DNA from: Bretschneidera sinensis
Taxonomy: Eukaryota; Streptophyta; Magnoliopsida; Brassicales; Akaniaceae
Length of the DNA: 64,000 nt
NCBI GenBank assembly: GCA_023935145.1
Contig: CM043699.1
Location: 64,652,138 to 64,716,137, forward strand
Reading direction: 5' to 3'
Position 1 is the stretch's first letter, and every line of letters starts with the position of its first letter. The position numbers and the translations under genes are program-made. The notes under the pieces were generated by a model. It searched no databases, was not told the origin of the DNA, and was given only the letters and a program-made list of their open reading frames with translations. Below are positions 1 through 10,852 of the stretch, in pieces.

Positions 1-5
1 GACAT

Positions 6-953
6 ATGAGCAAAGAGGGCCTGCAATTTCTCAGCAAGGATGGCCTACTTGGTGGAGACAAAGTAGAGGAACTTGATTTCTGCGAGTGTTGTGTTCTTGA
101 GGAGCAACACCGGGTCAGCTTCAATACCGGAGTGCACAAGTCTAAGGGCATTCTTGACTACATTCATGCGGACCTTTGGGGACCAGCAAAGACACTAACA
201 CAGGGAGGTAACTTTTACTTTCTGTCATTAATTGATGATTATTCAAGAAGAGTGTGGATTTATTTGGTTAGAAATAAATCGGATGCCTTGAATAAGTTAG
301 CGGTGTGGAAAGGGCAGGTTGAGACTCAAATGGGTAGAGTAGTTAAGGGGATAAGAACCGATAATGGCTTAGAAATTTTTAACCAAGAACTTGATCAATT
401 TTATAGGTTAAATGGGATTCTAAGACATAGGACGGTTGTGGAAACCCCTCAGCAAAGTGGAGTTGCTGAGTGGATGAATAAGACCCTTATGGAAAAGGTT
501 AGGTGCATGTTAAATGGATCCGGATTACCCGAATGTTTTTGGGGGGAAGCTGTGGCTACAGCTGCATACTTGGTAAATAGATCACCCTCTAGGATTGTGT
601 CCCAAAAGAATCCCATAGAGATGTGGAGTGGAAAACCCCCTGAGTTGGACAACCTTAGGACTTTTGGGTGTGCTGCGTATGCACAACAAAAGGATGATAG
701 ACTTAGCCCAGGATCTAGAAAGTGTGTGTTTCTAGGATATGGGGAAGGGGCTAAGAGGTGTAGGTTGTGGTCTTTAGAAGGATTGAAACTCATTATAAGT
801 AGGGATGTTAATTTTAATGAATTGTTATTTCCCTACTTGGAGAAAACTAACCCTGTAGGGGCTAGTGAGCAAACCAATTTGGTTCTTGTGGAGCATAGCA
901 TCAAGGAAGATTCAGTTCAGGTAGAGCAAGGAAGGCAAGAGGATTCGGACTAG
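6..953 (+). pseudogene. Copia integrase core and C-terminal region
   Basis: A 315-residue open segment of a Copia polyprotein. Near residue 50 it reads 'DYIHADLWGP', the first catalytic Asp region, followed by 'FLSLIDDYSRRVWIY'. 'GIRTDNGLEIFN' holds the second Asp. 'PQQSGVAEWMNKTL' holds the catalytic Glu; here WMN replaces the usual RMN. The Copia-specific tail 'LRTFGCAAYA' and 'CVFLGYGEGAKRCRLW' follows. The polyprotein is open at its left end, so the first Met is only the first in the visible frame. A TAG at 951-953 ends it well before the RT. In an intact element the product would insert the cDNA into host DNA. Confidence 0.92.
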
Positions 954-1160
954 GTAGAGCCCTTATATAAAGGCCATGCTCAGGGAACTGAAAAGGAGGC
1001 TGAACTAGAAGAGGTTGATGTAGCAAGTCAGAAGGACTATCAGCTCACAAGAGACCGGGAAGGAAGGCTAGTCGGACCACCTTCAAGATATGGGTTTGCG
1101 GATGTTACGGATGCAGCAACTCCTTGGACAGAAAGAGAGATAAGTGAACAAGGGACTTAC

Positions 1161-1685
1161 ATGGGATGTAAGGATTCGCCAAGATCGAAACTAGCTATGG
1201 AGGAAGAAATAGATTCTTTGAGGAAGAACAACTTCTGGGAATTGGTGCACATTCTAGAAAATCAGAGAGTTGTGGATTGTAAGTGGACTTACAAGGTCAA
1301 AGAAGGGTACCCTCCAGGAGATGAAATCCGGAACAAGGCTAGGCTGGTGGCAAATGGGTTCACAAGAAGAGAAGACATAGGTTTCACATAAACTTTCTCA
1401 CCTGAACACAAGGTGGAGAAGATGGTGAGTATCCTCACCTATGTCATTGATGAGCTGTTGGTTTGGAAGAGGATGAAAAGGTTTATATCTCAACTCAGTG
1501 AGGAGTTCGAGAGGAAAGATCTTAGCCTTACACAAAAGATCCTTGGGATGTGTATAATCCAAGAAAATGAGAGAAATCTGTTGAGAGTTTCTTGGGCAAT
1601 GGGTGTTCTCAGCAAATTTGTGAGTAATCCCGGAAAGAAGCATTGGCTTGGGATGAAGTGGTTGCTGAGGTATTTGAAGGCTTAG
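1161..1685 (+). pseudogene. Copia reverse transcriptase, internally deleted
   Basis: Two pieces of a Copia RT. Residues from 1161 read like the RT entry ('AMEEEIDSLRKNNFWELV', then 'CKWTYKVKEG' and 'KARLVANGFTRREDIGFT'). A TAA follows at 1389-1391. From 1413 the sequence resumes far downstream in the RT: 'YVIDELLVWKRM' stands where YVDDMLI is expected, followed by 'LSEEFERKDL' and 'KILGMCIIQ'. 'WLGMKWLLRYLKA' then marks the end of the connection region. The fingers and palm between these points are gone, and the second catalytic Asp of YVDD is replaced. The enzyme is dead. Confidence 0.88.
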
Positions 1686-1694
1686 TGGCAGCCA

Positions 1695-2042
1695 ATGGTA
1701 GTACTCATAACAACCGAGGCAGAATACGTAGCGGCTATGGAAGCCATAAAGGAGGCTATGGGGTGCAATGGGTTGTTAGACGAGTGGGAGGTCCTAAAAG
1801 AGCAGGTTGCAGTGTCTTCGGATAGCCAAAGTGTCGTGCACTTGTGGAGGAATCCGGTGTTCCATGAGGGGACGAAGTATATGGATGTTCGGTATCATTA
1901 CATTCCGAAAAATGGTACGAAAGGATGCATTCATGTTGACAAGAAGACCACGGAGGAAAGTCCTACAGATTTGGGAACCAAGGTTCTACCTCTAAGAAGG
2001 TCCAATCATTGCCTTGGACTTTTTAGGATTGGAGTCGGTTGA
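1695..2042 (+). pseudogene. Copia RNase H and pol C-terminus
   Basis: A short open segment with the Copia RNase H signature. 'TTEAEYVAAMEAIKEAMG' carries the conserved Glu, 'SSDSQSVVHLWRNPVFHEGTKYMDVRYHYI' (shown here only as a landmark) carries the active-site Asp and the typical H-x-RTKHID-like stretch, and the tail resembles 'ADLGTK' ends of Copia pol. The segment ends at TGA 2040-2042 just upstream of the LTR, as expected for the end of pol. It is one frame-broken part of the same polyprotein and makes no separate product. Confidence 0.85.
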
Positions 2043-2122
2043 TTAATGACACAAGATGAGTTTGGATCCCGAAGGTCTCTGCACAATGGTTCGGGTTTAA
2101 ATGCTTAGACAAATGTAGAGAT

Positions 2123-3095
2123 TATTGGTATTTGTCTAAGGTTTAAACATGATTCAAACATGGTTAAGGTTTGAATAGGTCCAAGTATGGTTCAAAGATG
2201 GTTAAAGTCTAAACCAAAGGTGGAGGATCAAAGTTTAGCAAGTTAGAAGGCTGCACACATGTGTGTGCTTCATTTTGGAGCAAGGGAAGGCCATGCGCAC
2301 TAGTGTGCACACTTCTCCACACAAGCAGAAGGGTGTTGTGTGAAGGGGACAGCAACTTGGAGCTGCAACGCAGCGCTGCAGCACTGGAACCTGGCAAGAA
2401 TAGCACAAGGGACAAAAACTTGAAGCTGTAGTGCTGGCCGGCACACATGGACAACATGCTTTAGCCTTCTCTTAGGTGCATGAGTGCAAGGTTAAAATGC
2501 ACAGCACCACTTAGGATTGATGGAGGGCCATGGTTAAGTGGTCATCAAGATCTAAGGGTAGAGAATGACACACAAGATTGGACAAGAAGTTGGTGCACTA
2601 TATAAAGGGTTACCTAGGTTCAATCTCAACAACAGCAAAAAAAAAAACAAAGAAGACACAAGAAAATGTGATGATGTAACTTGTGAGACATGTGTGTGAA
2701 TGAGAGAATTGTGTGAGAGTGCAAAGACACAGACATACAAGAGGGACTCATTGTAGAGAGGCTGGTTGTAAAGAAGATAGGGTAGTAGAGAATTGATAGG
2801 AAGCATTGTAATAGGTCTATCACTTTCTCGTTCTCTTCTTGGTTCCTTCAAGAACTTGAGGTTTCTTGGGGAGGGTTGCTGAATTGTAAAGAACCATTGA
2901 TTTAGTGCAGAGAGTTCGGAGGAACTCACGGGGACGTAGGCACATTGCCGAACCTCGATAACAAATTGTTTGTCTTCTTTCTTTCTTTGATTTTCTGTTC
3001 TAGTGTTCGATTGCTGAAATTCTTTCTATAAGTCATTCTAGACTTGAGTTTTGGAAGATCACCACCTGGGCATCTTGTCAAGGTGATTTCCAACA
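2123..3095 (+). repeat. 3' LTR of the Copia element
   Basis: Follows the pol end by about 80 bases. A degenerate purine tract at about 2112-2122 (AATGTAGAGAT) is where Copia elements carry their polypurine tract. A TATA box TATATAAA lies at 2599-2606. After it comes the phrase ACGTAGGCACATTGCCGAAC (2934-2953), familiar from the R/U5 of many plant Copia LTRs. The right end is placed at ...TTTCCAACA. The left end would be TA instead of TG, so both ends are inferred to within a few bases. The 5' LTR is outside the window. Confidence 0.7.
2599..2606 (+). promoter_or_regulatory. TATA box of the Copia LTR
   Basis: TATATAAA, the only good TATA element inside this LTR, in the expected central position. 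A transcript would start about 30 bases downstream. Confidence 0.6.
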
Positions 3096-3489
3096 TGGTG
3101 CAATAGCGAAGGTTGATTTTGATAGTGGATGAGAAAGGTGATTTGAAATTTGGCACACCTATTGTGAGGCCGATGAGGAAACATGAGTTGATATGGTGAT
3201 AATTGATTTGAAGTATCCTTTACAAGTGGTGTTAAGGTGGGATATTTGAGTGAAAAAATTTGGAAGGAGTTAAATGCACCTTCATGAAGGGGTGGTAGGG
3301 GTGGGTCATGATGTCTTGCTTGAAATAAATTCTATCAATTACCTATAATTGTTTGTGAGGCTAAGAAACCTTCATTGATTTGAGATAAATTTCTCAAAGC
3401 TTGTAATGTGACCAGTGGTTTCTAAGGCTAATAAGAAGAAAGGAAATTTAACGGCCCAAAAATTGTTTTCAAAGTTCCTACAAAATCCA

Positions 3490-3716
3490 GGATTGCCTTT
3501 TCATTATCTTTGACTTTCTTCTTTCTCTCTTTTGCCTTTTTTCATTCCTTCCTTTTCCTCTTTTTGCTTTCTCATTCTTTTTCTGCCTTTCCTTTCTTCT
3601 TTCATTTTCTCATTCTTTCCATTCCTTTCTTTTCTTCTTTTGCCTTGAAATCCATATTTATTTTCTTTCTTTTTTTACTTTCATTCCATTACGAACCTTA
3701 TTCCATTTGCCCCTAG
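3490..3716 (+). repeat. Pyrimidine-rich low-complexity tract
   Basis: A T/C-rich stretch (TTCTTT and CTTTTT runs) inside copy A. The open frame through it codes almost only Phe, Ser and Leu and is not a gene. The matching place in copy B (52560-52640) is much shorter, so the tract expanded after the copies diverged. Confidence 0.6.
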
Positions 3717-4068
3717 TAACATAATGCTTTTGCAAAATTTCCATCATTGAGGAAAGGCAATCCTTGAAAGGATTGTTTACTGAAAATAATTATACCAAGG
3801 CTAAAAAAGGGTTAACAAGTGGAAATCAAAAGGAATGAGAAAATAGAATGATGGCCTCTCATCATTTCAACTTTAATAGTTTAGCCTTTCCAAACCGAAG
3901 TTTCCACGGGTTCAATATTAAGAATGAGTTTTACTATGTTTTCTTTTATGCTTTGAGGTAACCTTTTCTTTGTTTAATTTTTGGTATGCCATGTAAACAC
4001 ACCATGAATTCCTTTTTTCTTAACAAATTAGGACAAATGTAATACCCAAATTAATGGTCAAAGTTCAT

Positions 4069-4398
4069 TCATGTTTGATTTTGGGTTTCTCTATTAAGTT
4101 CATTAGGGAATTTTTCATCACATATTAAATACTTAGAGTACTTAAAATCAGACACCATCTTATTAAAAGATTCATTTGGATAGGGGGCAAGGACATTATT
4201 CCCTTGCTCACACTCCAAAATAAAGAAAACAAAAGAAATAACTCGAACTTTTGACTCACACTGGACTTTGGTAAACATGATGATGAAACTCGAGTCTTGC
4301 ACTGATACTGTTTTCTCTTCATATGCCGTCATGATCACCAAATCATTCGGATTTGAGAACTTTTCAACTCGAATCATAAGTCCCCAAAAACTCGTCAT
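4069..4398 (-). other. Short minus-strand frame also present in copy B
   Basis: An open frame of 109 codons on the minus strand. Its C-terminal part (SDF...LICDEK...) resembles the end of the open frame at 53585-53088 in copy B (SDF...LICDKK...). The shared words show that the DNA is homologous. They do not prove a protein, because both frames end in different contexts and match no family I recognise. It lies downstream of gag in element orientation. Confidence 0.4.
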
Positions 4399-4899
4399 CG
4401 TTCATCTCCCCAAAGGTAGGCTTGGATGGGTTTTGGTAAAAGCGGGATTCACGTTTGTAACATGAAAATTATTTAGGCTCAGCGATGGATTTGGTTATGA
4501 GTATAGAAGGATCAAATATTGGGAAGGTATCAATCATGTTTAGGAAATATGGCTTGGGATTATTGGTGGGTTTGGCAAGGAACTAGATTATTTATTAATG
4601 ATATTTTGCATCTCTTTGTGGAGAATGAAGCATTCATCATTGTCGTGGCAAAATTTTTAGTGGTAGGCGCAACACCTAGTAAGGTTAAAATGAGTGGGGA
4701 CAAGATTAAGCAAAGGCTTGGTGGGTAAGGGCATGAGCTTACCCTTTTTTGATGAAATGGATCAAAGCTTAGGAAAGGCTCATCCCTAAAAGTGTATAGT
4801 CATTTAGGTCCCTCTCAAACCATTTTTTAGTCCACTAGGATGGTTGGCGCTTATGTGCCTTACCTCATTTGAACTTGTATTGCTACTAGCCCTTTAGGC

Positions 4900-5760
4900 T
4901 TTGTTTAGGAACTCCTCTTTATTCTTCAAAATCTTCTCTTAGAAGATAACATCATCTATTTCGGTACTAGAATGATCAATTGCTTAAAACTAGTAATTGG
5001 TATAGCAAACATCTTCTTGTGGTAGATTGGTTGTAAGTTCTTCATCACAATTCAGACTTGATCTTTCCCACCAAGCCTGGAAGCAATCTTAACTACCTTG
5101 GAACACCACCGAGATATGAATTCTAAGGTCTCATTGGGCTTTTTCTTTGTAGTCTCCAAGTCACGAATAGTGATATCCAACTAAGCATTGTAGGCATATT
5201 GGGTCACAAATGCTTGAGCCATAACTTCTCATTCCTTTACAAAACAGTGTTCTTGAGTATAGTACCATTTGAAAACAACACTAACGAGGAAGTGAGGGAA
5301 TTAGGCAATTAATTGGTGATGGCTCAATCTAGCGAGCATCAAGAGCCTAACATATTATCTCGAGTGGGTCTTTCGATCACCAATACCATCAAATCAGTCC
5401 ATGTCTGGCATCTTGAATTTTGGCAGTAAGCTTACCTTCGAATGAGGGGAAAGGCCATCAATGTCAAACATATACCCATTGAAGCCTTGGTCTTTTTCAG
5501 CGCAACTTGCATCTTCTTGAATTTTTCATTTATAGTCTTTACTTCTAGGTTCACAATTTTCTTCTCCTTTTCCTTCAGGTACTCATCTTTATCATAAAAC
5601 TCGTTATTATCCCTACAAGATTCCACTGCTTCTTTCCTTGTCCTTCTTGGCTACTCGTTATTATCCTTACCTGGTTGGCCATGCGAGCAGCCATGTCAAC
5701 ATTTGTAGAGATGATGAGGTTCCTAAATTCCAATAACTAATCACAATTAATAAAATTTTC
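4900..5760 (-). pseudogene. Gypsy gag relic (Retrotrans_gag type)
   Basis: Reading the minus strand from about 5760 gives a coiled, charged stretch (EKEKKIVNLEVKTINEKFKK). After a frame change near 5435 it continues 'LPKFKMPDMD', 'GDRKTHSR', 'VFKWYYTQEHCF', 'LETTKKKPNETLEFISRW' and 'KNLQPIYHKKMFA'. This is the order of the plant Gypsy capsid domain (PKFK..D...G...H......W...L..T.Q...E....F..RW....K.LLP.Y). At least six in-frame stops (TGA, TAA, TAG) interrupt it, mostly where Trp, Arg or Gln is expected, which fits C-to-T decay. Copy B lacks this gene. It cannot make capsid. Confidence 0.85.
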
Positions 5761-5788
5761 ATTGCCTTCCTTTGTCATTGTTTATGAT

Positions 5789-5856
5789 TCACTGACTGAC
5801 ACTGTCTCTTGTTTCTTCAATCCACTGACTGACACTGTCTCTTGTTTCTTCAACCT
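5789..5856 (+). repeat. Two-copy 33-bp tandem repeat
   Basis: CACTGACTGACACTGTCTCT followed by TGTTTCTTCAA occurs twice in direct succession, almost identical, just upstream of the gag relic in element orientation. Copy B does not have it, so it is a recent local duplication. Confidence 0.8.
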
Positions 5857-6639
5857 TCCACTAAGATCTCGATACCGAGCAAAGGATAAACTATTTGACT
5901 TTGAACCTATGGTGGACTCTGAGTACCAAAACAAAAGAGAAAGCCCTAATTTAAAGCTTTTAAGCTCAATATATGACTTTTCTATGAAAAGGAGAAATCT
6001 CAAATTCAGTCCATGCTAAAGGTTACTTTTATACATTGTTTCCATGCTCAATCCTATCATAAGTATTACTTTGACCTTATTGTTGGGTCTCAAGTTTTTC
6101 TTTGAAAGATATTTTTTAATGCGAGGGGCCCATCAAATGTGTCGAAGTCCACTTGAGGTAGGTGTATCTTTTCCCAAATCTTAGAATCATAATTATGCAA
6201 CGCAAAAATATTTTATTTGATTATGCCCAATTTAAATCTATCTAAGTCCAAACTTGTTGTTTAGACCCATCTTTGATTCTAATTTTCTCATGGTTAAATA
6301 GTATTGGATTGAGATCAATATCCATTCGGCAAGAGTTAAGCCCAAGATGACTTAGGTTGAATCCATTTGGGCCTAAATAAATAAGGTTAAATATGGAAAT
6401 ATTGGCCCCTAGATGGGTCCATTCCACTTTATCCATGGGGATTTTTGGCGACGTTTAATTAAATTTACTTGTGCAAAAGTCTTTTAGATTCAAAGCTCAA
6501 TCAAGTTGAGCCCAAACCTTAACGTGGACTATCTACTGATACTAATTTAACATCATTTATATATGAGGAAATTTCATATCAATTTCATGGTTAAATTTTA
6601 ATTTGGATTTTTCTAAATTTAATTTGACTTTAATCAATT

Positions 6640-6745
6640 AAAACCTCAAAACAAACAATCAACATGCTATCACCTAAGCATGTTATCAAACAATCAAAAC
6701 ATGTTATCACCTAAGCATGTTATCAAACAATCAATTTTATTTTTT
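6640..6745 (+). repeat. AAGCATGTTATCA repeat
   Basis: The words ATGTTATCACCTAAGCATG and TATCAAACAATCAA recur two to three times in about 100 bases. Copy B has a single unit near 54357. It is a short minisatellite in the leader of the element. Confidence 0.6.
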
Positions 6746-7171
6746 GTATGTGAGGTGAGTAAAACACATTCAACAAGAACACAAAGGGATAGAAAGGGCC
6801 CTGTACTAGAAATATGTTTTTAAGGTTTCTCTAATACGTAGGCTTTGCCTTATAACTTCATATTAGATTAGTATCCCATGATTAGAAGGATGCCCTAGTG
6901 CTCATCTAGTTTCTGATTTTAGTTAACCACAAGAGTACAAATGCAATGAAAAACTTTAATTACCTTGATATGATTGAGTGAATCATGTCATACACCAAGG
7001 GTTGATGAAAGTGGATAAGGATCACACCAATATACTGAATGCGTAACGGGCCCCCACTCATTCTGTCTAAGCAAAAAAAAAGGGTAAGTGCAAGTTTTCA
7101 AGTGAAGTGTAGAAAAAATAAATTTAATTTAATTTTGAAATAATTTTCCAAGAACATATTGAGGTTCAATC

Positions 7172-7191
7172 TCCCAAGTGGGATCACCAAC
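7172..7191 (-). promoter_or_regulatory. Primer-binding-like site of copy A
   Basis: On the minus strand the LTR end CTACA is followed by GTTGGTGATCCCACTTGGGA. Copy B has GTTGGCGATTTCGTTAGGGA at the same place. Together they resemble the TGGCGA...GGGGA type of junction that follows the 5' LTR in some plant Gypsy elements. The tRNA is not identified. Confidence 0.55.
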
Positions 7192-9031
7192 TGTAGGTAC
7201 CACACCTTTCCGTTATACCCCACAATTTTAAGCTTAATACCCAAGGTCATTCCCTTCGAGGAAGGATGAATAAGTGATGGTGTGGATTGGAATATGGAAG
7301 GTTTAAAACCTACTAGGTCTAAGAGTGTTAGCCTAGCAACGTTCATTGTTTATTGTGTTAGGCATTACCGAGGAAGATATCATCTAAGCACAAAGTAAGG
7401 ACGATGGATAAATTAGAGTTGTCATTTGACCTTAAAATGGGCCAAAATCTCTTATCATTGATCTACGAGGGACTTAGGGTAAGAGATTGGGGTATGAGAA
7501 AAGAATGATTTAAGTCTTCCCCTCTTGCCTAGGTTGAAACCTACCCCTCGTATTTTTGGGAAAAATGTTTAATAATTAATTTAGATTATTTATTGCTACA
7601 CATTAAACATACACGAATACCTAATCATAGTTTATACCAATCAATTATGCAAACAACTTTAACATCAACCAAACAAGAAATTATGTATGAAGATAAATAA
7701 ATAATAAAAATACATCATTGAAAAGCATAAAAAAAGGTATATTTTACCTAGAATAAATTACACTAATGCAACATGGAATAAATATTAAAATTAAAAGAAG
7801 AATCAAAATACAACAAAATTGGAAAATTAAAAGAATATTCAAAACGCAACAAAAAATTAGGCTCCCTTGGAGTGGGTTCTGACATATTCAAGTTTCCAAA
7901 AGAAAATTCATTTTCTTGCCAATTTTGATCAATTTCGAGCAATATATGATCACAGAAAATCCTAATATAAACGACATGGGAAGATGCATTAATCCTTACC
8001 ATATTTTCTATATGATATGCCATTTTTAATTAATTTTATGTAATATGCAAAACATAATCAATATGATGTATGATTATGTAAGTAAACCTAAAACATACTC
8101 AATGAAAATAAATGTATATAACATGAATTTATGCGATTAAGAATCCTATAAAGCATGCTAAATAATTTTAATCTATATGGGTCATAATAATCGATCATTA
8201 TGCTTTTATATTTAACAAAGAAACTCTAAATCACTAACCTTTTATTTGCAATCTCTCCATGATTTGCAGAAGGATTAACGTTAAGTTATTAATCCAAAAT
8301 TTTAATACTTGTTCCATGTATGGTGTGGATGCCTCAAAGATTTGTTTGTTGTGCGTAGTGGTTGAATACGTGTAGAAAACTTTTATTTTGATTGAGAATT
8401 GGTGTAAAGAAAGTAGGTTTTGTGTTTATGGAATTTTGTGGTGGCTAGGGTTTATGAAAAAATTTGATAAAGATTTAGGGTTACAGAGAAATTTAGGGTT
8501 TAGGGTTTATGAAAACATGGTTTTGGAATTTAAAAAAAAAAAACTTTGTTAAAAGATTTGGTATCTCTATAGTCTTCTCAGGTGAATTTAGTATGTCTTT
8601 GAATGTCTATAGAGGGGGTTTATATAGGAATTACAAGATCTAGGGTTTTAAAAAATGGACGGTCGAGATGCATTAGACTTAATGTTTCTTGGAAAGGCAA
8701 AAAAATTAAGGTTTCTAATTCCTATATAGAGGGGGGTTTATATAGGAATTACAAGTGCAGCAATGCAATGGGCCAGGTCTAGGACCCAATCGGCCAGCTT
8801 TGGAACAAAACTGGCCTACCCAGTGACATTTGTCATGTATTTTTCATTTTCCTAGTTTGTTTGTCTTATTTTGGCTTGGTTTGGTCTAGTTTGACTTTTT
8901 TGGTCAATTCTCGTCCAAAATTAATTTTTCAACGTACGTTTATCAAGTTTTATTTTTATGACACTAAAATTTTATCATCAAGCTCAACACATGGTTCATT
9001 CCAATATTTGAAACAAAATTGGGTGTCTATA
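7192..9031 (-). repeat. 5' LTR of copy A
   Basis: On the minus strand it starts TATAGACACCCAATTTTG (original start probably TGTAGACACC, a common plant Gypsy LTR start) and ends GGTACCTACA, just before the primer-binding-like site. A minus-strand TATA (TATATAAACC) lies near 8617-8626, with a second copy of that patch near 8740. About 1.84 kb long. The left end is firmer than the right end. Confidence 0.6.
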
Positions 9032-9636
9032 CTCATGCATGCATAACATTAGCTTCATTTAAGTGTGTCTTCCACATATTAGGTGTTTGGAGAATGATAG
9101 GAGGAAGGAACATTGAGAAAAGAGAAGGATGAGGGAGATGTGTCTCATGCATGCATGCCATTAGCTTGAATAAGGGTTTAGGGTCTCTCATGCATGCATG
9201 ACATTAGGTTGATTTAGGTGTGTCTTGTGAATTATATTAGTTCTTGGCCAATGACGAACCCACTAGAATGTTCTCAATTTTTCTTTTGCATGTCATGCAT
9301 TAATTTGGGTTAGATTTTCTTGCTTTGAACTTCTGAATTACGTGTGTATGCATGTTTAGGTTACGTTAATGCCTATCGGTTTGGGGAACTGAGGCCAGTA
9401 ATTTACCCATTATGATAAGCACTATGCACTTTATTGCATGTAAATGTATCACATAGTGAAACCTAACCTACATGCATTTCAGGTATATCTCAATAGACAT
9501 GTGAATTTATATCTTTATTTTATATGTGATATTCTATGGTTTAGAGTTTTCAATTTAGAGTTTGTAATCTATATATCTTAATTTAAATGTTAAATTTTTA
9601 TAAATAATTGTCGCTTATTCGCCTCGTGAGTATAGA
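9032..9636. other. Intergenic, with CATGCATG repeats
   Basis: No gene seen. Three copies of a roughly 40-bp phrase (CATGCATGCATGACATTAG plus GATTTAGGTGTGTCTT, variably decayed) lie at about 9031, 9147 and 9190. The rest is AT-rich sequence leading to the Myb-like relic. Confidence 0.6.
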
Positions 9637-10576
9637 ATGGGAAGGAAAAGACTTGCAAACAAGCAGTTTGATGTTACTTCCTCCCAGTCGTCTAATGAGA
9701 AAGTGACTTGGAATGCTAGTCGAAATGCTTGATTAATGCAGTTATGTTATTGTGAAGTCCTTAAGGGGAATAGGTCAATAGGCATTTTCACGGCAAAGGC
9801 TTAGGACTACATTATTAACACTTTTAATGAGGCTGAGGGGACCTCGTATACTAAGAAGCAATTTAAGAATCACACAAGTTAAGTTAAAAAAATGATTTGG
9901 TTGCATGGAAGAATCTAAAGGACCACACCGGGATTAGGATAGACTTAAGCATAGGAATCATATCGGCTGCGGATGATATTTGGGACCTCTTTGTGAAGGA
10001 AGTACTACTAAGCTTATTCTCACAACCACCATATATTTTAAGTTTTTAATTTGGTACATTGCTTATGTTTGTTTACACAATGTTTCTAATAAGATTTTTT
10101 TTGGTTTATGATCACAGGTGAATCCAGAGTGCAAAAACTTTAGGACTAATGCACCACCTTATCTGGAGGAGACGGAACCCATTTTTAAGGGTATAGTTTC
10201 CATTGGGAAAAAATCTTGGGGACCCTAGGAAGGTTACCATCCAACCTTTGAAAATATTGACGAAGAAACTCAAAAGGAGAAGAGTGATGACAATGTAACA
10301 TCACTCGGGTCTCAGCTTGTGGCATAAGATCTATTAGGGTACTCCTAACCCGATGAGGTGTTCAAGGCAGGTGTAAATAAAGCATTCAGGCATAAGCGGT
10401 TAGCATAATTCAGATCAATGTCTATGGAGCGGAGACCTAAGAAACAAGTGAAGTCCCCTATTGTGGATCCTAATATAGCTATATTGTGTGAGGTGGTCAA
10501 GGCTTTTATGCAGTCATCTTCGGGTGTGAGTAGTGTAGGATAATAGTTCGATGAATTTATAGATATACTAAGCGGT

Positions 10577-10852
10577 ATGAGTGACATCATACCAGTTGGT
10601 AGCATACTATACCATAAGGCATTTATATTGTTAAAGGATGAATATAATAGGAGGACGTGTCTTAGCTTGAGGAGTGAGAGAGAGATTGGACTAGTTGGCA
10701 TTCATGGAGTATTCAATGAACATATGGCTCCTAATAGCCATATATGCCTTCTACTCCCCTGCCTATCCCAATGTATGTACCCCCAACTCCTATGCCCCCA
10801 CCTAGATTTATGTGACATGGGAATGGGTTATGGGTCTTTTACAGGTCAGGTA
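10577..10852 (+). pseudogene. C-terminal exon piece of the Myb-like relic
   Basis: Open frame ending exactly where the chromovirus inserted. Its last native codons are ...GSFTGQV at 10828-10852. The same frame resumes at 16353 after the element and runs 19 codons to a TAG. This shows that the target was an ORF with its end 57 bases beyond the insertion point. Confidence 0.7.
10848..10852 (+). repeat. Left TSD (AGGTA) of the chromovirus
   Basis: AGGTA directly before the 5' LTR. The identical five bases follow the 3' LTR at 16348-16352. Five bases is the usual Gypsy duplication length. Confidence 0.88.

Larger units (their letters stand above)
1..3095 (+). mobile_element. Ty1/Copia LTR retrotransposon, 3' part
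   Basis: This is the 3' portion of a Copia element cut by the window edge. Domains run integrase core, reverse transcriptase, RNase H, then 3' LTR, which is the Copia order (integrase before RT). The coding part is broken by stops near 953, 1391 and 1685. Much of the RT is missing, so it cannot transpose by itself. The 3' LTR is about 2123-3095 and is preceded by a degenerate purine-rich tract. The integrase and RT motifs make the class certain; I did not assign a lineage. Confidence 0.93.
3096..9031 (-). mobile_element. Minus-strand Gypsy-like relic, copy A
   Basis: A large non-coding-looking block that resembles 52300-57946 (copy B) in collinear patches: about 3250-3540 with 52370-52590, 3840-4020 with 52880-53060, 4070-4180 with 53090-53180, 5850-6000 with 53510-53580, 6690-6790 with 54355-54445, and 7370-7490 with 55035-55150. 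On the minus strand it reads LTR (9031-7192), primer-binding-like site (7191-7172), leader, gag relic (about 5760-4900), then a 3' region with no recognisable pol. No left-hand (3') LTR is visible; the Copia element abuts it. I infer a non-autonomous or pol-deleted Gypsy derivative. Confidence 0.72.
9637..10852 (+). pseudogene. Myb/SANT-like DNA-binding protein relic, 5' part
   Basis: ATG at 9637 opens 'MGRKRLANKQF' and then a Myb/SANT-like domain of the plant Myb_DNA-bind_3 kind: 'VTWNASR', 'CEVLKGNRSIGIFTAKA', 'INTFNEAEGTSYTKKQFKNH', then in another frame 'HTGIRIDLSIGIISAADDIW'. An intron-like gap near 10000-10118 ends in ...ATGATCACAG, then 'VNPECKNFRTNAPPYLEET' continues as in the family. 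Stops and frameshifts are present in the first exon. A C-terminal piece 'KDEYNRRTCLSLRSERE' (10577 onward) matches the usual tail. Such proteins include L10-interacting MYB proteins and the Myb-like partner of PIF/Harbinger transposons. I cannot tell which this was. Confidence 0.78.

Noticed and set aside
3510..3716. Phe/Ser/Leu-rich frame that looks like a membrane protein
   Set aside because: It lies entirely in a T/C-rich low-complexity tract inside a repeat.
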